Assembly: GCA_018822065.1 (NCBI GenBank)
Contig: JAHJKV010000309.1
Location: 1-5,894 of the forward strand
From: Pseudomonadota bacterium
GTDB taxonomy: Bacteria > Desulfobacterota > Desulfovibrionia > Desulfovibrionales > Desulfovibrionaceae
DNA: 5,894 bases
Direction: 5' to 3'
Shown: positions 1 to 5,410 of the stretch, in pieces
Numbering within the stretch: position 1 is the stretch's first letter
Layout of the letters: every line of letters starts with the position of its first letter
Position numbers and translations under genes: made by a program
Notes under the pieces: model-generated
The model's database searches: none
Seen by the model: only the letters and a program-made list of their open reading frames with translations
Told to the model about the DNA's origin: nothing

Positions 1-1
1 C

Positions 2-1288
2 GAGCGCCGGGCTATCCTTGCGGAGCTGAAAGAAGCAGGGAGGCCGCAGTACCATGGGGATCCCAATGTCTCTCTGGGCTCCATCGTGCAGAATGCCTCC
101 ATGCACTTCGCGGAAGCCATCCGCCAGGGCGACCTCTCCCAAAGGATCAAGCCCACGAATCACGATGAACTGGCCCAGCTCGGCCGGGCCCTGGACGCTG
201 CGGTCGACAGCCTGGAAGAAAAGTCGAATGTGGCAACAGCCATTGCCGACGGCGACCTGACCGTGGACGTGGCGCTCAATTCAGAGGCCGACTCCCTGGG
301 CAAGGCCCTGCAGCAGATGGTCGGCAACCTGCGTCAGATCATCGGCACCATCAACGAGGCCTCCTCGCAGATCAACATGGGCACGGCCCAGGTTTCGGAC
401 TCCAGCCAGGAACTCTCCCAGGGGGCCACCGAACAGGCCGCCTCCCTGGAGCAGATCACCAGCTCCATGACCCAGATCTCGGCTCAAACCAAGCAGAACG
501 CCGAAAACGCAACGAAAGCGAACACGCTGGCCGAGGAAGCCCAAAGGGCAGCCGAGCAGGGAACCCGCGAAATGGCTCTCATGGTCAATGCCATGGGCGA
601 CATCAATAACTCCAGCCAGGCCATCTCCAAGATCATCAAGGTCATCGATGAAATCGCCTTCCAGACCAACCTGCTAGCCCTGAACGCCGCCGTGGAAGCC
701 GCCCGAGCAGGACGACACGGCAAGGGCTTCGCCGTGGTGGCCGAAGAGGTTCGCAACCTTGCAGGACGGAGCGCCAAGGCCGCCCAGGAGACGGCGGAAC
801 TCATCGAAGGCTCGGCAGACAAGGTCGAAAATGGCGGCAAGATCGCTACTCAGACCTCCGAGGCGCTCACGGGCATCGTTGAGCACATTGCCTCGGCAGC
901 CCAACTTGTGGCCCAGATAGCCAGCGCATCGAACGAACAGGCTGGCGCGGTGAGCGAGATCAACGAAGGCTTGTCCCAGGTGGACCAGGTGACCCAGCGC
1001 AACACGGCCAGCGCCGAGGAAACCGCCTCCGCTGCAGAAGAGGTTTCTTCCCAGGCCACCCAACTCGAAAAGATGATGGCCCGCTTCAACCTGGGCACCA
1101 ATGAGGGCCAGACAAAGAAGGTCGTACGCAAGGCCCCGGCCCAAGCCCTCCCCCAGGCTCCCCCAAAGGCTCCCCAAAAGCCGAAGGCGAACAGCTCAAA
1201 CGGATGGGGTGAAGCCACGAAGTCTTCAAAGGCGATCTCCCCCGAAGAGATCATTGCCCTGGACGACGACGAATTCGGGCGCTACTAG
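2..1288 (+). CDS. Methyl-accepting chemotaxis protein, C-terminal part (5' end outside window)
   Basis: The frame is open from base 2 to the TAG at 1286-1288 (428 residues), so the start, membrane segments and sensor domain lie upstream of the window. A GTG at 86 falls inside the domain and is unlikely to be the true start. Two HAMP-like segments are visible, at about bases 101-220 (with the motif DELAQLG) and 230-340 (GDLTVDV, then SLGKALQQM). A long Ala/Gln/Glu-rich coiled coil follows. Its hairpin tip, about 640-760, has the near-invariant IAFQTNLLALNAAVEAARAG and GKGFAVVAEEVRNLA, which contact CheA and CheW. Candidate adaptation sites (ATEQAAS and SAEETAS) lie near 425-445 and 1010-1030. 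After the signalling domain come a Pro/Ala/Lys linker (about 1120-1200) and a tail ending LDDDEFGRY. There is no NWETF-type CheR pentapeptide. The protein should act in the inner membrane, controlling CheA. The ligand cannot be judged. Family assignment is very secure. Confidence 0.97.
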   Translation, partial: ERRAILAELKEAGRPQYHGDPNVSLGSIVQNASMHFAEAIRQGDLSQRIKPTNHDELAQLGRALDAAVDSLEEKSNVATAIADGDLTVDVALNSEADSLGKALQQMVGNLRQIIGTINEASSQINMGTAQVSDSSQELSQGATEQAASLEQITSSMTQISAQTKQNAENATKANTLAEEAQRAAEQGTREMALMVNAMGDINNSSQAISKIIKVIDEIAFQTNLLALNAAVEAARAGRHGKGFAVVAEEVRNLAGRSAKAAQETAELIEGSADKVENGGKIATQTSEALTGIVEHIASAAQLVAQIASASNEQAGAVSEINEGLSQVDQVTQRNTASAEETASAAEEVSSQATQLEKMMARFNLGTNEGQTKKVVRKAPAQALPQAPPKAPQKPKANSSNGWGEATKSSKAISPEEIIALDDDEFGRY

Positions 1289-1313
1289 CCGACCCGAATC
1301 CCAAGAACGTCAC

Positions 1314-1340
1314 AAGCCGGCCCTGCGGGGCCGGCTTTTT
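1314..1340 (+). terminator. Rho-independent terminator of the chemoreceptor gene
   Basis: A perfect 10-bp GC-rich stem (arms AAGCCGGCCC at 1314-1323 and GGGCCGGCTT at 1328-1337) closes a TGCG tetraloop and runs into a T-tract ending at 1340. It lies 25 bases after the receptor stop codon. On the minus strand the same hairpin sits directly behind the kinase stop codon but is followed only by CTTGTGACG. It would therefore be a weaker terminator in that direction. Confidence 0.9.
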
Positions 1341-3542
1341 CTATGCATCGGGAAGTTCGATATGGAACGTCGTGCCGCCACTGGGGTTCGAGTCCGCATG
1401 AATACGGCCTTTATGGTCATTGATGATGGCGCGCACAATGGTCAGACCCAGGCCGGTGCCCCCTTTCTTCTTTGAAAAATAGGGCTCGAACAAACGGTCC
1501 ATCTCTTCGGTGGTCAGGCCGCGGCCATTGTCACGGACCTCCAGGACCACCAGCGCCCGGCTTCGGTCATGCCGAGCCGTCACGTCCACCTGACCGTCCT
1601 TGCGTTTGCCCAGCACCTCGGTCGCGTTGGTGAAGAGATTGATGAACACCTTGCGGATACCCTCGCGGTCAAAGGGAAAAGCCTCCTCGACCCCGTCGAT
1701 GGAAAGATTCCAGCGTATGCTCTGATGGGTATTCTCGAACATGGCCACCACTTCCTTGAGTACCGGGGGCAAAACATCTGAACGAGGCGTCACTTCTGGA
1801 AGTTTGGCATAGGAGGAAAACTGGGTCACCATCTGCTGGATGCGCTCTGCCTGGGTGACGATAAGCTGGGTGCATTCGTCGAAAACCTTGTCTTCCACGC
1901 TCTCGCCGAACCGGCGCTGGAGCCGCTGGGCCGAGAGCTTGATGGGCGTAAGCGGATTCTTGATCTCATGGGCGATGCGCCGAGCCACTTCGCGCCAGGC
2001 GGCCATGCGCTGCATCTTCTCAAGCTCGGTGATATCCTCGAACACGGCTACCACGCCAGCGACCTCGCCCTCGTCCGTAACCAGGGACACCACGTTCACC
2101 AGCAGCCGTCGCTGCCTGCCGCCTGCTTCCAGGTCGAGTTGCCGCTGCCACTGGGACACAGGGTCCGAGCGCATCTGGGACACCGCCTCGGCCATCATGG
2201 CGGCCATGTCACCAGAGAGCAGGTCCATGACGTTCTTGCCGACCAGAAAAGCGGAATCCACGCCCAGGATTTCCTGGGCTGCCCGGTTCACGGTGCCGAT
2301 GCGCCCCTCGGAATCCATGGAAATGACCCCCGAGGTAATGTTGTTCAACAACGCCTCGATGTAGCGGCCGCGCTGCTGCAACTCGCGGTTCTGCTGGCTG
2401 AGCCTGCGGTTGTAGGTATCCAGTCGGGTCCGGCTCTCCCGCAGGTCGTCGGTCATGCGGTTGAACGACTGAACCAGGAACCCGAGTTCGTCGTCGCTCC
2501 GGTCCTCCAGGCGAACGCTGTAATCCCCGCGCGCCACCCGTTCCGTGCCTGCCGCCAGGGCCTGCACCGGGGCAGAGAGCTCCTTGGCCAGCCGAAAGCC
2601 GAACCAGATCGCCCCGAGAATAATGAGCATGGTCATGACCCCCAGGGTCATGTACAGGGTCATGGTCCACGGGGTTTTGAGGCTCTTGAGTTTCTGGTAC
2701 TCGTTCAATCCATTGAGGACCTGTCGATATTTGTAGTGAACGCCCTGGCCGACGGTTTCGCCAAGAATCAAAAATCCGGTCGCCCCCTCGTCCACGGCCT
2801 TGAACACCAGAATAAGATCGTTCTGGACCGTTGGGAGCTTGATCGGGCCCTTTGCCCCCCCCCTGATCTCCTTCCTGATCTCTTTCTCGACCCGATCCTT
2901 GATTTCCGTCCAGTCTCCTTCGATACTTTCTGCGAAATGCTGGTTCTGGAAGGTGCCATCCGGGTTGATCACTGAGAGCAGTGTCAGTCCGTGCTCCTGG
3001 AACTTGGCATCCAGAAACTCGTCCATGCCCCGACCGCCCCATTTGAATTTCTTCTCCCGTATCTCCTGCTCCATGGCCTCGGCCCGGGCCTGGAGCTTGC
3101 TCTGGGCAGCGCGATAAAACGCATCGCCCAGACTCAAGGCCTGTTCCATGCTCTCCTCCACCTGGTCTTTGAACCAATATTCCACGGAGGTTTGCACGAA
3201 CTTCACTGTGACCAGGAACATGAGCACGGTAGGGACGAGCGAAAGAGAGATGAAGGCGAGCACCAGACGGGTTCGGAGCTTGGACCCGAGCACCTTGCGC
3301 CGACGCTCCAAGACGAGCTTCACCGCATTTCGGGTGACGATGAAGAGCACCAGCAGGAGCAGAATGAAGTTCAACTCCAGCAAGCCAACAAAGAGATAGG
3401 AGTTGACCCCCATGTACTTGAGCTGCACCCAGGTGAGCACCCCGATGAGCGCAAAACAGAACACGGCAACGACCAGCTCACGCCTGCGCCTGGTCTTCTC
3501 CTTCAGGTCCGCCGTGCTTGTGGTGATCATTTTTTCAACCAT
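1341..3542 (-). CDS. NtrY-type membrane sensor histidine kinase (HAMP-PAS-HisKA-HATPase)
   Basis: A 733-residue protein. Hydrophobic segments lie at about residues 22-41, 48-70, 92-113 and 293-318. The charged region of about 175 residues between the third and fourth is probably the extracytoplasmic sensor. HAMP spans about 317-370 (DDELGFLVQSFNRM), a coiled linker about 370-395, and PAS about 396-508 (GVISMD to FEDITELEKM). In HisKA, H525 lies in the H-box AHEIKNPLTPIKL. The ATPase domain has the N-box NLFTNA (635-640), the G1 box DNGRG (671-675), and the F/G2 region FEPYFSKKKGGTGLGL (685-700). All catalytic residues are present. This order and the HEIKNPLTP H-box match NtrY, which signals to an NtrC-family regulator in nitrogen-related or envelope control, but no ntrX is present. 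The frame stays open to 3839, yet the extension lacks family features and overlaps the divergent gene. ATG 3542 or ATG 3530 is the likely start, and neither has a clear Shine-Dalgarno sequence. Confidence 0.93.
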   Translation of the reverse strand: MVEKMITTSTADLKEKTRRRRELVVAVFCFALIGVLTWVQLKYMGVNSYLFVGLLELNFILLLLVLFIVTRNAVKLVLERRRKVLGSKLRTRLVLAFISLSLVPTVLMFLVTVKFVQTSVEYWFKDQVEESMEQALSLGDAFYRAAQSKLQARAEAMEQEIREKKFKWGGRGMDEFLDAKFQEHGLTLLSVINPDGTFQNQHFAESIEGDWTEIKDRVEKEIRKEIRGGAKGPIKLPTVQNDLILVFKAVDEGATGFLILGETVGQGVHYKYRQVLNGLNEYQKLKSLKTPWTMTLYMTLGVMTMLIILGAIWFGFRLAKELSAPVQALAAGTERVARGDYSVRLEDRSDDELGFLVQSFNRMTDDLRESRTRLDTYNRRLSQQNRELQQRGRYIEALLNNITSGVISMDSEGRIGTVNRAAQEILGVDSAFLVGKNVMDLLSGDMAAMMAEAVSQMRSDPVSQWQRQLDLEAGGRQRRLLVNVVSLVTDEGEVAGVVAVFEDITELEKMQRMAAWREVARRIAHEIKNPLTPIKLSAQRLQRRFGESVEDKVFDECTQLIVTQAERIQQMVTQFSSYAKLPEVTPRSDVLPPVLKEVVAMFENTHQSIRWNLSIDGVEEAFPFDREGIRKVFINLFTNATEVLGKRKDGQVDVTARHDRSRALVVLEVRDNGRGLTTEEMDRLFEPYFSKKKGGTGLGLTIVRAIINDHKGRIHADSNPSGGTTFHIELPDA

Positions 3543-3560
3543 GTAATAGCGATAGCAACA

Positions 3561-3568
3561 GGAGGAGG
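3561..3568 (-). other. Anti-Shine-Dalgarno-like CCTCCTCC in the kinase leader
   Basis: On the minus strand, the region 18-26 bases before the kinase ATG at 3542 reads CCTCCTCC, the complement of a ribosome-binding site, and no purine-rich ribosome-binding site lies between it and the ATG. Its only certain property is the sequence. A regulatory role is speculative. Confidence 0.25.
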
Positions 3569-3629
3569 TTTGTTCAAGGACCAAAGCCGGGAATGGGCCG
3601 GGATGCCGCAAGGGATTGTTCTCACTCTC

Positions 3630-3658
3630 TGGACAGACGCTTCGTGGTAATCTATATC
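3630..3658 (+). promoter_or_regulatory. Predicted sigma70-type promoter for the TPR-PilZ gene
   Basis: TGGACA at 3630-3635 matches the -35 consensus at five of six positions. TATATC at 3653-3658 keeps the TATA core of the -10 box. The spacer is exactly 17 bases. Transcription would start near 3665, giving a leader of about 55 bases before ATG 3720. It is the best promoter-like pair seen in this divergent region. No equally good pair was found on the minus strand for the kinase. Confidence 0.45.
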
Positions 3659-3661
3659 CGC

Positions 3662-3688
3662 CCGACAACCAAGCTTGATTCCGACAAC
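3662..3688. repeat. Direct repeat CCGACAAC, candidate operator
   Basis: Two identical 8-bp copies (3662-3669 and 3681-3688) start 19 bases apart, close to two helical turns. They lie at and just after the predicted start of the TPR-PilZ transcript, in the region shared with the divergent kinase. A repressor or a shared regulator could bind here. Two short copies can also arise by chance, so the functional call is tentative. Confidence 0.35.
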
Positions 3689-3710
3689 TAGGCCAGCACT
3701 GCTCCACATG

Positions 3711-3716
3711 GGGGGA
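3711..3716 (+). promoter_or_regulatory. Purine-rich ribosome-binding site deciding the TPR-PilZ start
   Basis: A GGGGGA run sits three bases before ATG 3720, slightly closer than the usual spacing. It is the only ribosome-binding-like sequence near the candidate starts: ATG 3708 and TTG 3675 in the same frame have none. It therefore favours ATG 3720. Confidence 0.5.
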
Positions 3717-3719
3717 AAC

Positions 3720-4748
3720 ATGCCCACAATAGCCGGAACATATTACTCTGAAATGAATCGCGAACTCGGGGCTGGGGCAACACAGCAAACCAGCACCCAG
3801 CGCCTCAGCTGGTTCGCCATCTACCTGAATGACAACCAAGTCCTGCTTCGGGCCATGAATGCGGAAGGACTGCCGACGCTTGTGTCAAAGATACTTTCTT
3901 CAAAAGATTTCTTCTCGAATTACACCCTTGATCATTCCCTTTATACAACGACCATCCAGCCGCTCCTTGAAAGCCTGGGGCACAAGCTGTCCCAGTCCAA
4001 CGGACAGGGACCTGAACTGATTCACGAAGAACGAATGGTGCTCGGAGCCCTGCAGTTCGACCAGGAACACCTGCCAGGGATTCCCAAGAACCAACGCGAG
4101 GAACTCTCCTTCGACATGCTCTCGAAATTGCCAAATTTTGATGAGGTGGCCCTGGAGCACAAAAGCAAAATCAACCACGAGAGCATCGCCTCGCGTAAAC
4201 AAGGGCGCTTCGACGAAGCCATCGACCTTTATGGAGCCCTGCTCCGCGTCAATCCCGAGGACGATCACATTTTCTTCAACCTCGCCCGAGTCCACTATGA
4301 AAAAAAGGATATCATCCCCTGTCGAAAATACCTCCTCCTCGCCCTGGAAAACGATCCGAACTTCGAGGAGGCAAGGAAATTCCTGAACTATATCGATAAA
4401 CAAGACACCCCCACGGCCCCGGAGGGTCGCCAGCACCTGCGCTATCGTTTTCATACACCCCAAGCTTGCACCCTGAAGATACATGACACGAAGTTGGAAG
4501 GCAGAATAGTAGACCTCTCCGCTACGGGCATCCGCTTCGCGCCCAACACCACTTTACGGTCCGCCCTGCAGCAGGGTCAGCAATGCACCATCTGGGGCCT
4601 CTCCGACCTAATCTCTTCGATACTGTCCGAAAACCAGGCCCAGATAGTATGGACCATAGCAGGCCAATACGGTGCCACCCTCGCCTCCAACCTGGACACC
4701 AAAACTCCCGAATTCAAACGCATCATTGCATATGCTACTTTGACCTGA
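3720..4748 (+). CDS. TPR and PilZ domain protein, predicted c-di-GMP effector
   Basis: A 342-residue soluble protein with no signal peptide or membrane segment. Residues 1-130 form an N-terminal region I do not recognise (WFAIYLNDNQVLLRAMNAEG, then KDFFSNYTL). Residues 150-220 give about two tetratricopeptide repeats (ASRKQGRFDEAIDLYGALL and FFNLARVHYEKKD), a protein-protein binding module. Residues 237-325 form a PilZ domain with both c-di-GMP ligand motifs: RxxxR (R237 to R241) and DxSxxG (D265, S267, G270), ending in the expected strand QYGATLAS. PilZ proteins bind c-di-GMP and usually change flagellar, pilus or exopolysaccharide machinery. The target is unknown here; the TPRs are the likely docking surface. 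The gene is divergent from the kinase, and a receiver gene follows 149 bases downstream with no intrinsic terminator between, so co-transcription is possible. The domain calls are secure and the biological role is not. Confidence 0.9.
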   Translation: MPTIAGTYYSEMNRELGAGATQQTSTQRLSWFAIYLNDNQVLLRAMNAEGLPTLVSKILSSKDFFSNYTLDHSLYTTTIQPLLESLGHKLSQSNGQGPELIHEERMVLGALQFDQEHLPGIPKNQREELSFDMLSKLPNFDEVALEHKSKINHESIASRKQGRFDEAIDLYGALLRVNPEDDHIFFNLARVHYEKKDIIPCRKYLLLALENDPNFEEARKFLNYIDKQDTPTAPEGRQHLRYRFHTPQACTLKIHDTKLEGRIVDLSATGIRFAPNTTLRSALQQGQQCTIWGLSDLISSILSENQAQIVWTIAGQYGATLASNLDTKTPEFKRIIAYATLT

Positions 4749-4760
4749 GCCCCCATCTGC

Positions 4761-4804
4761 GCTTGTCATTGGGAACGATTCCTTGATGATCTAAAGAGAC
4801 AAGC
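4761..4804. repeat. Inverted repeat between TPR-PilZ and receiver genes
   Basis: GCTTGTC (4761-4767) and its exact reverse complement GACAAGC (4798-4804) flank a 30-base loop. The loop itself contains a small hairpin, GGAA-CGA-TTCC (4772-4782). There is no T-tract, so it does not look like an intrinsic terminator. It could be an mRNA structure, a protein-binding site or chance. Confidence 0.25.
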
Positions 4805-4832
4805 ACTGGCGCTCCTTGGACCAACCGGACAA

Positions 4833-4860
4833 CTGACCATTTCCGCAATGCAAGCAAAAT
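4833..4860 (+). promoter_or_regulatory. Weak candidate promoter for the receiver gene
   Basis: CTGACC (4833-4838) and CAAAAT (4855-4860) each match the sigma70 consensus at four of six positions, with a 16-base spacer. Transcription would begin around 4867, about 31 bases before ATG 4898. This is weak evidence, and read-through from the TPR-PilZ gene is an equally good explanation. Confidence 0.22.
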
Positions 4861-4897
4861 CTTGACCGCAAGAACAAGCTGGGATTACCATCCTGTC

Positions 4898-5299
4898 ATG
4901 TTTAACATTCTCATTGCCGAAGACGACCGAGTGCATGCGGTCATGCTGGAACGGTATCTCCACATGCTGGGCCACGAAACCGTCATCGTCGACAACGGGC
5001 GAAAAGTGTTGGAACACCTGGAACAGCATCCCTGCGACCTGATCCTCATGGACCTTCAGATGCCAGAAATGTCGGGGCTGGAGGCAGCCAGGGCCATCCG
5101 GAAACTCACGACCGACACCAACCAGGTGCCCATCATCGCCATCACCGCCCACGCCGAAGACGACTGCACCGAATGCTTTCTTGCTGGGATGAACGATGTG
5201 CTGATCAAACCCGTGCTGTTGGCCCAGGTGATCTCGACCATAAACGCCCATGTCCCCGGTGCGGACCAGACCGCGCCCAAGGGCAGCACCACGAACTGA
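4898..5299 (+). CDS. Stand-alone response-regulator receiver domain (CheY-like fold)
   Basis: A 133-residue single-domain receiver with no output domain, close to the usual 120-130. The acidic pocket is E8/D9/D10 (ILIAEDD). The phosphoacceptor is D52 in LILMDLQMPEMSG, the switch threonine is T83 (IAITAHAE) and the conserved lysine is K104 (VLIKPV). All active-site residues are intact, so it should be phosphorylated by a histidine kinase or phosphotransfer protein. The GMNDVLIKP segment resembles receivers of hybrid kinases and phosphorelays more than chemotaxis CheY. V101 replaces the usual Tyr/Phe switch residue, and a C-x2-C pair (C90, C93) sits around helix 4. Residues from about 119 form a short polar tail. 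ATG 4898 is chosen because the fold begins there; the upstream TTG 4862 would add 12 unneeded residues. The ribosome-binding site is weak (GGGA about 13 bases upstream). The partner kinase is unknown. Confidence 0.93.
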   Translation: MFNILIAEDDRVHAVMLERYLHMLGHETVIVDNGRKVLEHLEQHPCDLILMDLQMPEMSGLEAARAIRKLTTDTNQVPIIAITAHAEDDCTECFLAGMNDVLIKPVLLAQVISTINAHVPGADQTAPKGSTTN

Positions 5300-5410
5300 C
5301 GCTGTTGCACCCCTAAGACAACGCCTCTCCCTCCCTAGACGACGAATCCCGCTGCGAGTCACTGGCCATAGCCATTTCACTTTCCAGAGATGATGGGGTA
5401 CACAGGCCCC

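Noticed and set aside
1968..2975. Plus-strand open frame of 335 codons inside the kinase gene
   Set aside because: It is antisense to the kinase HAMP, PAS and HisKA coding region, and its His/Leu/Pro-rich translation resembles no family. It is a shadow frame.
2209..3177. Minus-strand open frame of 322 codons in another frame of the kinase
   Set aside because: It is an out-of-frame shadow with Gly/Arg/Pro-rich translation. The kinase frame across the same bases is continuous and has all domains in order.
3561..3650. Plus-strand GGAGGAGG followed by a 26-codon frame from TTG 3570
   Set aside because: The purine run is only one base from the TTG, there is no ATG at a workable distance, and the short peptide has no recognisable features. 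The region is the upstream side of the divergent spacer.
3648..3690. Minus-strand TTGTCG and TATAGA as a kinase promoter
   Set aside because: The two TTGTCG copies are 6 and 25 bases from TATAGA, so neither gives a workable spacer. The TTGTCG copies are the complement of the direct repeat.
3543..3839. N-terminal extension of the kinase reading frame by 99 residues
   Set aside because: The extension has no family-like sequence, precedes the natural start MVEKMITTST, and runs antisense through the promoter and first codons of the TPR-PilZ gene.
5363..5377. Small hairpin TGGC-CATA-GCCA followed by TTT as terminator of the receiver gene
   Set aside because: The stem has only four base pairs and the T-run is three bases, too weak for an intrinsic terminator.
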